Assembly: GCA_947460175.1 (NCBI GenBank)
Contig: CANHGW010000010.1
Coordinates: 1 to 64,000, forward strand
DNA: 64,000 nt
Reading direction: 5' to 3'
Source: Bacteroidota bacterium
GTDB taxonomy: Bacteria; Bacteroidota; Bacteroidia; Chitinophagales; Chitinophagaceae
Shown: positions 52,400-60,466 of the stretch, one piece after another
How positions within the stretch are numbered: position 1 is the stretch's first letter
How the letters are laid out: each line of letters starts with the position of its first letter
Notes under the pieces: model-generated
What the model was told of the DNA's origin: nothing
Seen by the model: the letters and a program-made list of their open reading frames with translations, nothing else
The model's database searches: none
Made by a program: the position numbers and the translations under genes

Positions 52400-53074
52400 C
52401 TATTTAAAAGCATTAGATTTGTAACTTGTTTTTTTTCGTAATTTCTTAGGCAAGACACTTATATCATAATATTTTTTTATTGATGAAAACCGCTTATTAA
52501 TATCACAAATATAAAATGGAAAATTTCCATGAAATAAGAGAGTCGTTTCTTCAAATCGCTCTATTAACTTCTGAGAATTAGAATCTATTTTTTTAAAATT
52601 CTCAAATGAATTAAAAATTGCTGGATTTATTTTTTTATCCAAAGTGACAAAAACATGGCGATTATTAACGTTGATATAATATTGAATCTGTTTAGTAGAA
52701 CTCAAAAAATAACCCGCCCTGTATGTTATTACAAATTGAATTTTCCCTTTATTTGTATCTATAGATGCTATATGAATAAAGTAGCAAAATGAAAATATAC
52801 TCATTAATTTTCGTGGCGTGTTTTTTAAGCTATCATAATATTTTGTAGAGGGTAATTTTAAATCTTTATAGAACTTAAACTCTCTATACATTGTATCAAT
52901 GTTCTTCCCACTTATGCTATCTTTCATTGAACCTGTGTAAACTTCTAAATCTTGTATTATTGATTCTATTTTTTTTGTAATTGAATAATTCAAAAACATC
53001 GAATTATTGTCTTGACAGAAACCTTTATTCATTAAAAGTATACTTAGAAACAAGAAAGCAAAAAGATATTTCAT
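52400..53074 (-). CDS. Secreted protein of unknown function
   Basis: I do not recognise this 224-residue protein. It has a signal peptide (MKYLFAFLFLSILL to GFCQ), a Lys-rich helical first half (YSITKKIESIIQDLEVYTGS) and a central strand-rich portion (KGKIQFVITYRAGYFLSST, then YYINVNNRHVFVTLDK). The tail is very basic (KKLRKKTSYKSNAFK). No catalytic motif or sorting domain is visible, so a periplasmic location is likely. Codon use is even more A/T-biased than in its neighbours, and it borders a repeat-bearing spacer, so it may be accessory DNA. Confidence 0.6.
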   Translation of the reverse strand: MKYLFAFLFLSILLMNKGFCQDNNSMFLNYSITKKIESIIQDLEVYTGSMKDSISGKNIDTMYREFKFYKDLKLPSTKYYDSLKNTPRKLMSIFSFCYFIHIASIDTNKGKIQFVITYRAGYFLSSTKQIQYYINVNNRHVFVTLDKKINPAIFNSFENFKKIDSNSQKLIERFEETTLLFHGNFPFYICDINKRFSSIKKYYDISVLPKKLRKKTSYKSNAFK

Positions 53075-53405
53075 AAAATTCTATTTTTCAAGTTGAGTTA
53101 CTCCACTGGCGCAGTAATAAGGCGTTCCCATTGTGGTCGGGTTTCCTGTGCCCATCTTGTTTCTATATTTATATTTTGTGCTCATCAAAGTGCAAGTTAA
53201 TTATATTTTTCAACATGGGCATATGAAGCCAACGCTCTTTCCTACGCCTCATTCCAGCGCCAATGTTCTTGCTTATTCTTGCGCTAGTGGAGAATTTGTA
53301 TCAAGTAGTTAAAATATTTCAATTAACCCTTACTTTTTCAATGAAATATGCTAACCTATGGATTAGAATATACGTCTTACTTAAAGAAACACAATCAATT
53401 TACAG
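53075..53405. other. 331-base spacer with GC-richer inverted-repeat islands
   Basis: No gene of convincing length is present. Two patches stand out from the A/T-rich background: 53101-53175 and 53225-53310. They are partly inverted copies of one another, listed separately. The last 70 bases before the next gene are plain A/T-rich sequence and must hold its promoter. Confidence 0.6.
53101..53292. repeat. Imperfect inverted repeat, REP-like relic
   Basis: CTCCACTGGCGCAGTAATAAG at 53101-53121 pairs, with a few mismatches, with CTTATTCTTGCGCTAGTGGAG at 53272-53292. Between them GGCG/CGCC-type stretches (AAGGCGTTCCC; CCTACGCCTC; CCAGCGCCAATG) add further pairing. The composition and the GCGCTAGTGGAG motif differ from the surroundings and recall REP-like hairpins left by RAYT/IS200-type elements. 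The origin is inferred. Confidence 0.45.
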
Positions 53406-54950
53406 ATGAAATTACAACTACTTTTCTTACTTCTTTTATTTCCAACAGTCATGTTTGCACAAGCACCCTGTAGCTTAGACAATACTTTTGATAGCGATGG
53501 AAAAATAATAAGCGACGGATCTAAATTAATTGAAAACATTGTTGCGTTGCCTAACGGAAAATCAATTGTCGCGTATAATCCCTTTGGGAACGGACATGTC
53601 TATTTACGTAGACTAAACAGTAACGGTTCGGTCGATAATACATTTGGTGTTGCAGGAAAAGCTACATTGCAAATTGCAAGCATTAGTACGAATATAAAAG
53701 ACATGCTTGTTTATAACAATCAACTATATTGTTGCGGTTCTACAAGTACGGGCACAAATACTTATCCATTTTTTGCCCGTTTTACAATTGATGGGGTTCT
53801 TGACAATACATTTGGAAATGGTGGTTACAATACGAATCCTCAACAATATACCTATAACTCATTAATCATTGAACCTAACTCAGGCAAAATATTAATTGGA
53901 GGGATGAAAGATGTAGATGAAATAATCGTCACTAGAGTTCATACAAGTGGTTTTATTGATGGTAGTTTTGGTAATTTGGGCGAAACAACTTTTAAAACTG
54001 CTGCAACTGGTGAATACTATGAAACCCGACATATCAATTTAGACAGAACCAACAAAATCATATTGACTGGTAAGTACTATACCACACAAGCAGCTACAAA
54101 TTTTTCAAAAACATTTATTGTAAGATTAAATGCAGATGGTCAAAAAGACAATTCGTTTGATGCAGATGCAATAGCATATTACAACAGTGCCGTAGGAAAT
54201 TTTGATGAAGGAAGAAGAATATTTGCCAATATGGCAAATGATTATTATGTAATAGGTTCAACTTGGAAATCAAATCAAGATTATGATTACGCTCTCATGA
54301 AGGTAAAAAACAATTCCTTGTTAGATAATTCATTCGATATGGATGGTTGGAAATTATACAATATAGGAGGTAGTAGCCCCGAAGAATATTTACTGAATGG
54401 GGAAATGATGCAAAATGAAAATTTATTACTGACAGGAAATCAAGGCTCAGGCGATACAGTATATTTTTGTATGCTGATGGTAAAACCCGATGGAAGTCCA
54501 GATAATAACTTTGCTACGAATGGTGTATACAAACATATTTTTGGTGTAAATAACAATAATAGTTCGGCAGCCCTTGCATTAAGCAATGATGGTAAACTAT
54601 ATTTAGGAGGCTATACTAGAACTTGTACCGGCGGTACATGTGGTCCGCTTTCTTCAGGTATTGCAAGATACAATGGCGGTCAAATTTCTACTTCATTGAT
54701 AACACATATTAAAAAAGAAGAAAATTTAATTCCTATTTATCCCACTATCATTTCTCAGTATCAATGGATCAATATTGAAAGCGATGAAATCTCAGAAAAA
54801 TCCATAAAGGTCTTTAATCTACAAGGACAATCAATTCCTTTTGTATATTATAAAAACCAACTTAAATTACTAAATACTACAAATGGTATTTATTTAATAA
54901 AGATAAACAATAAGACGATTCATCAACTAACGAAAATCATACAATACTAA
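53406..54950 (+). CDS. Secreted delta-60 repeat protein with T9SS tail
   Basis: After a signal peptide (about 1-18, ending MFAQ) the 514-residue protein consists of repeated units of about 50-60 residues. Each has the delta-60 core: LDNTFDSDGKI (about 23-33), VDNTFGVAGKA, LDNTFGNGGYN, IDGSFGNLGET, KDNSFDADAIA, LDNSFDMDGWK and PDNNFATNGVY. Such repeats form a beta-propeller-like fold; no enzymatic role is established. The last about 70 residues are a T9SS sorting domain (LIPIYPTIISQYQWINIES to NGIYLIKINNKTIHQLTK). It is a likely surface or released protein. Confidence 0.88.
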   Translation: MKLQLLFLLLLFPTVMFAQAPCSLDNTFDSDGKIISDGSKLIENIVALPNGKSIVAYNPFGNGHVYLRRLNSNGSVDNTFGVAGKATLQIASISTNIKDMLVYNNQLYCCGSTSTGTNTYPFFARFTIDGVLDNTFGNGGYNTNPQQYTYNSLIIEPNSGKILIGGMKDVDEIIVTRVHTSGFIDGSFGNLGETTFKTAATGEYYETRHINLDRTNKIILTGKYYTTQAATNFSKTFIVRLNADGQKDNSFDADAIAYYNSAVGNFDEGRRIFANMANDYYVIGSTWKSNQDYDYALMKVKNNSLLDNSFDMDGWKLYNIGGSSPEEYLLNGEMMQNENLLLTGNQGSGDTVYFCMLMVKPDGSPDNNFATNGVYKHIFGVNNNNSSAALALSNDGKLYLGGYTRTCTGGTCGPLSSGIARYNGGQISTSLITHIKKEENLIPIYPTIISQYQWINIESDEISEKSIKVFNLQGQSIPFVYYKNQLKLLNTTNGIYLIKINNKTIHQLTKIIQY

Positions 54951-55287
54951 ATTTTTAATTCCTAAAATTTACGCTAGCGTGAGACATTCCTCTTGTAAAG
55001 ATTTCCTCGTACATCCAAGTTCAATATCATTCAGGAAAATAATTTAATTGTTTTGTTGGGTATTGTACTGTTTTCTTAAGTTTAAATATTCCCTAACAAA
55101 TATACTATTTCAAAAATTGGAATAGAAAATAATTGATATACTTGAAGGGTTACCAACCGAAAGAAAATTGAATTCGATTTTTATTTCATCAGTAAAATTT
55201 ACCTTGTAAAATTATAGAGATTAAAAAAGTTATTTATCTTTAGATTCTAATTTCACTTTTTTTAGAAGAATAATAACAATTACTCAA
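54951..55287. other. 337-base spacer with a palindrome and one dispersed-repeat copy
   Basis: No gene is visible. A 10-bp palindrome ACGCTAGCGT lies at 54971-54980, in a patch (TGAGACATTCCTCTTG) that recalls the GCGCTAGTGGAG island before the upstream gene. A member of the dispersed repeat lies at 55086-55144. TATCTTTAG at 55235-55243 is a possible -7 box for the chitinase gene, 45 bases from its ATG. Confidence 0.55.
55086..55144. repeat. Dispersed intergenic repeat, copy A
   Basis: The copy reads CCCTAACAAA, then a spacer, AATTGGAATAGAAAATAATTG and ATATACTTG. It aligns along its whole length with copy C at 57358-57418, about three bases in four being equal by eye. Confidence 0.55.
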
Positions 55288-56607
55288 ATGAAAACTTTAA
55301 AATTCAACTTGTCAAGTATCATTCTATTTTTGGTATTGGCTACTACATTCAATAGCCTTCAAGCTCAAATTCCCAATCCAACTTTAATAGGCTATTTTCA
55401 CAATTGGCAGGATGCCAATGCACCATATATACAGTTAGATCAAGTAGACAATCGATACAAAGTAATTGACGTTTCTTTTGCCGTTCCACAGGCAGGAACA
55501 GATTATAAAATGCAATTTGTACCCGACCAGGTTTCACAAGCAACTTTTATTTCACAGATACAAACCTTGCAAAATCAAGGCCGAAAAGTATTGATAAGCA
55601 TTGGTGGTGCTACAGCACCAATCACGCTTAATTCAATTTTCGAACGTGATACATTTATAACAACGATGACAGGCATTCTAAACACATTTGGTTTTGATGG
55701 TATAGATATTGATTTAGAAGGCAGTTCACTTTCAGTCAGTGGTGGCACTATTAGCAATCCTACCGATCAGCCTATTATTTATATGATTTATGCTATCAAG
55801 CAAATCATGGCAAACTATCAAGCTACAAATAATCAAAAAATGATACTAACCATGGCTCCCGAAACAGCGTTTGTGCAAGGTGGTCAATCGGCTTATGCTG
55901 GTATTTGGGGCGCGTATCTTCCTGTAATACATGGACTGAGAGATTCATTGGATATTCTTCATGTACAATTATATAATAGTGGTTCCATGTATGGAATTGA
56001 TAATAATATCTATGTTCAAGGCACAGCTGATTTTATAGTAGCTATGTGTGAGGCTGTTATTCAAGGATTCAGTACAGCAGGTGGTTCTTTCGTAGGTTTG
56101 TCTGCAAGTAAAATAGCCGCAGGCTTACCTGCATGTAGTTCGGCCGCAGGAGGTGGATATGTACATCCTGATACAGTGAAGGCTGCCATCAATTATTTAA
56201 GAGGCGCCGGACCTGCACCTGGATCATATGTAATGGCAAATCCTGCTGGTTATCCTTCATTCAGAGGATTAATGACATGGAGTATTAACTGGGATGCTGT
56301 ATCTACATGTAGTAGTAGTTATGCCTTTGCAAATACTTATTCATCCATATATGGATCCCCTACCTCAGTATCTGACCAACCAATGAATGTGATCAAAGTG
56401 TATCCTAACCCTACAGAATCTGTATTAAATATAGATTTTGCAAACAATGATTTTCAAAATGAAACTTTAAAAGTCTATAATTTAGTTGGTCATGTAGTAA
56501 AATCTATTAAAATAGATGCAAGTCGAATAGCATTCGATGTATCCGAATTACCCACAGGGATTTACATCATAAACGTAAAAAATGAACGAATTAGATTTAC
56601 AAAGTAA
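55288..56607 (+). CDS. Secreted GH18 chitinase with T9SS tail
   Basis: The 439-residue protein has a signal peptide (about 1-26, ending LQAQ) and one GH18 barrel. LIGYFHNWQ opens strand 1, LISIGGAT (about 102-109) is the SxGG motif, and FDGIDIDLEG carries the DxxDxDxE catalytic series with the acid Glu near 144. MTMAPE-like LTMAPETAF and the MTWSINWD block (Trp at the barrel end) follow. It hydrolyses beta-1,4-N-acetylglucosamine chains. A T9SS sorting domain (IKVYPNPTESVLNIDF to GIYIINVKNERIRFTK) directs export. There is no carbohydrate-binding module. The gene stands alone. Confidence 0.93.
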   Translation: MKTLKFNLSSIILFLVLATTFNSLQAQIPNPTLIGYFHNWQDANAPYIQLDQVDNRYKVIDVSFAVPQAGTDYKMQFVPDQVSQATFISQIQTLQNQGRKVLISIGGATAPITLNSIFERDTFITTMTGILNTFGFDGIDIDLEGSSLSVSGGTISNPTDQPIIYMIYAIKQIMANYQATNNQKMILTMAPETAFVQGGQSAYAGIWGAYLPVIHGLRDSLDILHVQLYNSGSMYGIDNNIYVQGTADFIVAMCEAVIQGFSTAGGSFVGLSASKIAAGLPACSSAAGGGYVHPDTVKAAINYLRGAGPAPGSYVMANPAGYPSFRGLMTWSINWDAVSTCSSSYAFANTYSSIYGSPTSVSDQPMNVIKVYPNPTESVLNIDFANNDFQNETLKVYNLVGHVVKSIKIDASRIAFDVSELPTGIYIINVKNERIRFTK

Positions 56608-56679
56608 AGGTGAAAGTTCTATTGTAAAATCATTATTATAGAATAAAATACTTTCTTTCAAATGATTAATGATCAACCA

Positions 56680-56752
56680 TAAATTAATCATTTTAAATAG
56701 TTGGATAAAAATAATTGAGTCATTTGAATGAATAGTAACTGACAGAAAAATG
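56680..56752. repeat. Dispersed intergenic repeat, copy B
   Basis: The core reads ATAATTGAGTCATTTG, with AACTGACAG and AAAAAT following. It aligns with copy C (ATAATTGATTCATTTG, AACTGACTG, AAAAAT) and more weakly with copy A. It lies between the chitinase gene and the lipoprotein gene. Confidence 0.5.
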
Positions 56753-56819
56753 CATTATTTGCATGGCTTTGATTGATTCGTTTAATGTGGCCACAACAGA
56801 AAGAAAAAAATAACAATGT

Positions 56820-57320
56820 TTATTCAAATTTTATATTTCCCCAAATCAAATCTTGATTCATTTTTTGCTTTTGCAATATAATTTCATTAATACTTTGCGT
56901 ATGTTGCCATATATTATATTCATGTTCATAAATCAAGACAAATCCAGCATTAATTTCTTTTATTCTTGATTTTTTAATTGAATCTGAAACCCCAAGCTTT
57001 GCAACAAATGTCATAGACTCATTAGGTTTAATGACTATTAATTCTGGTACACTCTTAGTCGAATTTTTATCAAAAAACTGAAAGTGAACATTATAACCAA
57101 AATTATCATACCAACTATCTGACATTATCCAAAACTTTAAAGAAGTATCTGTATCATTCTTAATGTCAGTTTTAACTAAGTATCCTTTTATCTTTTTATT
57201 ATTATTTAGTTCAATAATTTCATCATCGTTTATAACTTTAAAATTTAAATATGTATGATTTGTTTTGTTTTGACAAGATGAAATCAATAGGGATATTGAA
57301 AATAAGAAAATCCACTTCAT
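56820..57320 (-). CDS. Small lipoprotein of unknown function
   Basis: I do not recognise this 166-residue protein. It has a lipoprotein signal ending LISSC (lipidated Cys near 16), then a single beta-rich domain with YLNFKVINDDEIIEL, KGYLVKTDIKNDTDTSLKFW and VIKPNESMTFVAKLGV. The repeated pattern of strands about 15 residues apart suggests an immunoglobulin-like fold. A/T content is high even for this region. Both sides carry copies of the dispersed repeat, so it may be part of a mobile or recently acquired stretch. Confidence 0.65.
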   Translation of the reverse strand: MKWIFLFSISLLISSCQNKTNHTYLNFKVINDDEIIELNNNKKIKGYLVKTDIKNDTDTSLKFWIMSDSWYDNFGYNVHFQFFDKNSTKSVPELIVIKPNESMTFVAKLGVSDSIKKSRIKEINAGFVLIYEHEYNIWQHTQSINEIILQKQKMNQDLIWGNIKFE

Positions 57321-57357
57321 ATTATTTAATAATTTTAATTAAGTATTCTAACTCTTA

Positions 57358-57447
57358 GTATCCTACCAAACAAATGTACTTATTTAATAATTGAGATAGA
57401 ACATAATTGATTCATTTGGCATGACAGATCTAACTGACTGGAAAAAT
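57358..57447. repeat. Dispersed intergenic repeat, copy C
   Basis: The copy reads CCTACCAAACAAATGTACT, then GATAGAACATAATTGATTC, ATTTGGCATGACAG and AACTGACTGGAAAAAT. Its first part matches copy A and its second part matches copy B, so it is the most complete of the three. Confidence 0.55.
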
Positions 57448-57688
57448 TCGAATAAATTTCAACCATTATACAAAGGATTTTGAGTTCATTAACAACTACC
57501 AAAGACGGAAATCTGTCTTAAAATCTATGTGAGAATCGCACGAATCTGCCCAATGAGTGTTCATGTATTTTAGGCATACCGGGTTTAATCGCTTAATATG
57601 AGTAATCCTTATTTATTATTGTATTTGGTATTGCTATTATTTATGCTTTTATTGGCAAATAAATGCTGTAAGTATCAACTTGAAAGAA

Positions 57689-57696
57689 TAAATTTG
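57689..57696 (+). promoter_or_regulatory. -7 promoter box of the DegT-family gene
   Basis: TAAATTTG is a TAnnTTTG match, 13 bases before the ATG at 57710 and 19 before the alternative ATG at 57716. Confidence 0.5.
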
Positions 57697-57709
57697 CATG
57701 CATTAAATA

Positions 57710-58915
57710 ATGAATATGAGTCAATATCCTTATGTGCCCTATGGCACTACCGTACACGGACAAGAAGAAATCGATGCCGTAGTGCATGTATTAAAAACGA
57801 CTACTCAAATGAGTAAGCATGTGCGTGAATTGGAAGAAAAAGTGGCGGGTTTGTATAATAAAAAATATGGCATCGGAGTCAATTCAGGTTCGAGTGCATT
57901 ATACCTTGCTGCCGATTTGTTGAATTATGAAGAAGGGACCGAGATCATCACTCCTGCCCTTACGTTTTCGACTACTGTAGCCCCTATCGTAAAGCGTAAC
58001 TGGATTCCATCGTTTGTAGATGTAGAAGAAGGTACATATAACTTAGATGCCAATAAAGTAGAAGAAATGATTACGCCTAAAACCAAGGCTATGATTATAC
58101 CTAATCTCATTGGTAATTTACCCAATTGGAAACAATTGCGTGAAATTGCAGACAAGCATAATTTATTTGTACTAGAAGATAGTGCCGATACCATTGGCGC
58201 TGAAATAGAAGGTGCAAGTAGCGGTCGATATACCGATATGAGTACAACAAGTTTTTATGGCTCACATATCATGAACTGTGGTGGTAATGGTGGTATGCTT
58301 TGTGTAAATTCTGAAGCTTATTACAACCGAGGCAAATTACTTCGCAGTTGGGGTCGTTCATCCTCTCTTTTTGTAGAAAGTGAAAAAATCGAAAACCGTT
58401 TCAATGTAGAAATTGATGGAATTCCTTATGATGCAAAATTTGTATTTGAAGAGCCGGGTTACAATATAGAACCATCTGAAATGGGTGCTGCTTTTGGACT
58501 CGTACAATTTAGCAAATTGCCTAATAACATTGACTTACGTACAGCACATTATACACGTATTCGAAAATTTTTCGAACAATATGAAGAATATTTTATCCTT
58601 CCAAATCAATTACCAAATTCACGCACTGGTTGGTTAGCGTTTGCTGTCACCATACGAGAGACAGCACCGTTTATACGCCGAGACTTGCAAATATTTTTAG
58701 AAAAAAGAAATATACAAACACGCACGGTATTTACTGGCAATATATTACGTCAACCTGGATTTAAAAACTGCGCTCACAAAGCAAGTAAAGATGGTTATAC
58801 GGAAGCCGACAAAGTAATGCGTGGCGGTATGTTGATGGCTTGCCATCATGGACTCAACGATATCCAAATCAATCATATGATGGATAGTATAACTGAGTTT
58901 ATGAAAGAAATTTAA
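57710..58915 (+). CDS. DegT/DnrJ/EryC1/StrS-family PLP enzyme, sugar 3-dehydrase type
   Basis: The 401-residue protein has the fold-type I PLP layout: GVNSGSSALYLAADLL (about 56-71), LEDSADTIGAEIEG with the PLP Asp (about 155-168), and TSFYGSHIMNCGGNGGML (about 180-197). In aminotransferases the last block carries the PLP-binding Lys; here the residue is His186 (codon CAT at 58265-58267). His at this place marks the 3-dehydrases RfbH/AscC (CDP sugars) and ColD (GDP sugars), which remove the C3 hydroxyl instead of transaminating. Cys spacing does not clearly show the iron-sulfur site of RfbH. It stands alone, 9 kb from rfbF-rfbG. Confidence 0.85.
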   Translation: MNMSQYPYVPYGTTVHGQEEIDAVVHVLKTTTQMSKHVRELEEKVAGLYNKKYGIGVNSGSSALYLAADLLNYEEGTEIITPALTFSTTVAPIVKRNWIPSFVDVEEGTYNLDANKVEEMITPKTKAMIIPNLIGNLPNWKQLREIADKHNLFVLEDSADTIGAEIEGASSGRYTDMSTTSFYGSHIMNCGGNGGMLCVNSEAYYNRGKLLRSWGRSSSLFVESEKIENRFNVEIDGIPYDAKFVFEEPGYNIEPSEMGAAFGLVQFSKLPNNIDLRTAHYTRIRKFFEQYEEYFILPNQLPNSRTGWLAFAVTIRETAPFIRRDLQIFLEKRNIQTRTVFTGNILRQPGFKNCAHKASKDGYTEADKVMRGGMLMACHHGLNDIQINHMMDSITEFMKEI

Positions 58916-58937
58916 AGACTAAAAAAAATATCAAAAG

Positions 58938-58967
58938 AATGCTAATATTATTATTAGCATTTTTTTT
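58938..58967 (+). terminator. Terminator of the DegT-family gene
   Basis: AATGCTAAT and ATTAGCATT form a 9-bp stem around ATTATT, followed by a run of T. Confidence 0.85.
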
Positions 58968-59000
58968 ATTAAAAAATTATTTACATTCGTTTTTTAAATA

Positions 59001-59105
59001 ATACCAATGTGAATTGGTTGTCAGACCAATTCTTACAGTGGTAAATACCGATAGGATAGTTGTTTAGACCAATTTATTGGTCTATTATAAATATCACATC
59101 GGTAT
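59001..59105. mobile_element. 105-bp element with terminal inverted repeats, MITE-like
   Basis: The ends are ATACCAATGTGA (59001-59012) and TCACATCGGTAT (59094-59105), inverted repeats of 12 bp with one mismatch. Inside are two further hairpins: GAATTGGT/ACCAATTC (59011-59032) and AGACCAAT/ATTGGTCT (59066-59083). The element has no coding capacity and sits between a terminator and the next gene. No clear target duplication is seen. A miniature non-autonomous transposon or a structured RNA/DNA regulatory element are both possible. Confidence 0.5.
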
Positions 59106-59178
59106 AAAAAATCTAACAAGAGCGTATCCCAATTATTCTTGCAAACGTTGGATGTTGGAATATTTTAAAAAATGAAAA

Positions 59179-59598
59179 ATGGAAAAAGCAAACAAAATAA
59201 CCGTATTCATAAGTATCAATTCAACGATTGATGATGTATGGAAAAAATGGACAACACCTGCAGATATTCTTAAATGGAATCATGCTTCAGATGATTGGCA
59301 CACTACAAAAGCTGAAAACAATCTAGTTGTATTTGGCAATTTCAATTTTCGAATGGAGGCCAAAGATGGTAGTTTCGGATTTGATTTAAAAGGAAACTAT
59401 ACCAATGTGATCCCATCCATTCTGATTGAATCTACATTGGAAGATAATCGAAAAGTAAAAGTATCGTTTGATACAGTAGATGGCAAAGTGTATCTCATTC
59501 AATCATTTGAACCAGAAAGTATCAATTCACATGAACTTCAACGTATGGGATGGCAAGCTATTTTAGATAATTTTAAAAAATACGTAGAATCTAAATAG
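59179..59598 (+). CDS. SRPBCC/AHSA1-domain protein
   Basis: The 139-residue protein is a single START/Bet v1-like domain of the activator-of-Hsp90 (AHSA1) type. Markers are ITVFISINSTIDDVWKKWTTP (split around 7-27), the ILKWNHASDDWHT block, and the last helix ELQRMGWQAILDNFKKYVE. Such proteins bind hydrophobic ligands or other proteins; bacterial roles are mostly unknown. The inverted-repeat element lies 73 bases upstream of its ATG and could affect expression. Confidence 0.9.
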   Translation: MEKANKITVFISINSTIDDVWKKWTTPADILKWNHASDDWHTTKAENNLVVFGNFNFRMEAKDGSFGFDLKGNYTNVIPSILIESTLEDNRKVKVSFDTVDGKVYLIQSFEPESINSHELQRMGWQAILDNFKKYVESK

Positions 59599-59679
59599 TC
59601 TAATTTCTAAAAACGTGATTTAAATCATTGTTTGTTTTTGTATCTAATTTGTATTTTTATATCACACAATTTCAGTGAT

Positions 59680-60338
59680 ATGGGAAAAATACAATACAAT
59701 CGATTTTTGTTAGTCAAAGACAATTTTTATTTAAATCCTTCTAACGTATTAGATGTAGCACTGAATACCGAATATTATGAACCCGAGCATGTAACAGGCT
59801 TTAGAAGCAAACTTGTCTATCATGAAAAAGGGGTAAAACAAAAACTCGAAAAATATTAGGCATTAAAATTACTCGTTGGGACACCGACCCCTTGGAAGAA
59901 AATGGCGTTTTTTATCAGGGATTTTCGAAAGGAAAACGAAAAGAAGTGCCTGGTGTCCATTCCGACGAACCGTACTATGATATAACAGTATTAATTTATC
60001 TCACTCCTGGCTTACCCTACGAATGTGGCACCTCTCTATGGCAACATAAGCAAACAGGGCTTATCAATCCAGCAACAGCACAAGATGCACGAAGACTAAA
60101 AATGAAATTAACCGATGTACGCAACCAATTGGAAACAGATTCGAAAGACCGATCAAAATGGATAGAAATAGACAGGGTTGGAAACATTTTCAATCGTATG
60201 GTGGCCTACCCTTCGGGTGCATTACACTCAGCTACCAATCACTTTGGGGGTGATTTAAAAAATGGTCGCATTTATCAAACATTCAGAATCGGCGTAGATT
60301 GGACTTCACATCAAATGAATCAAAGCTCACTTGGTTAA
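59680..60338 (+). pseudogene. DUF6445-family gene interrupted by a frameshift
   Basis: Two consecutive frames together give one DUF6445-like protein. The first (ATG at 59680, NRFLLVKDNFYLNPSNVLDV) stops at a TAG at 59857-59859. The second frame becomes readable at 59856 (LGIKITRWDTDPLEENGVFY) and runs to 60338. Adding one base in the A5 run at 59849-59853 joins them as KLEKILGIKITRWD. The second part has GVHSDEPYYD (HxD) and SGALHSATNHFG, consistent with the iron-binding triad of a 2-oxoglutarate-oxygenase-like fold, plus CGTSLWQHKQTG. It is either a real pseudogene, a sequencing error or a slippage-dependent gene. Confidence 0.75.
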
Positions 60339-60466
60339 ACCCAAAATCAGCATTAGAAATACTGAAACGATTAATTATTTGTAAATCAGCTTTTTGCAAA
60401 ATCTGACAACAAATACTAAATCGGGGTAACCCCAACTAACGCACTATTCTTTTCCTACGTCAAAGC

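Larger units (their letters stand above)
57321..57709. other. 389-base spacer with a dispersed-repeat copy
   Basis: Copy C of the dispersed repeat occupies 57358-57447. A 72-codon frame (57598-57816) begins with a hydrophobic stretch, but its last third overlaps the next gene in another frame and a -7 box lies inside it, so I do not call it. A good -7 box (TAAATTTG) is at 57689-57696. Confidence 0.55.

Noticed and set aside
57598-57816. 72-codon frame starting with a hydrophobic stretch upstream of the DegT-family gene
   Set aside because: Its last third overlaps the DegT coding region in another frame, a good -7 box lies inside it, and the C-terminal part looks like out-of-frame translation.
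59892-60338. Second half of the DUF6445 gene as an independent gene
   Set aside because: Its apparent start is a TTG in the middle of a conserved stretch; the readable frame begins 36 bases earlier and continues the upstream frame.
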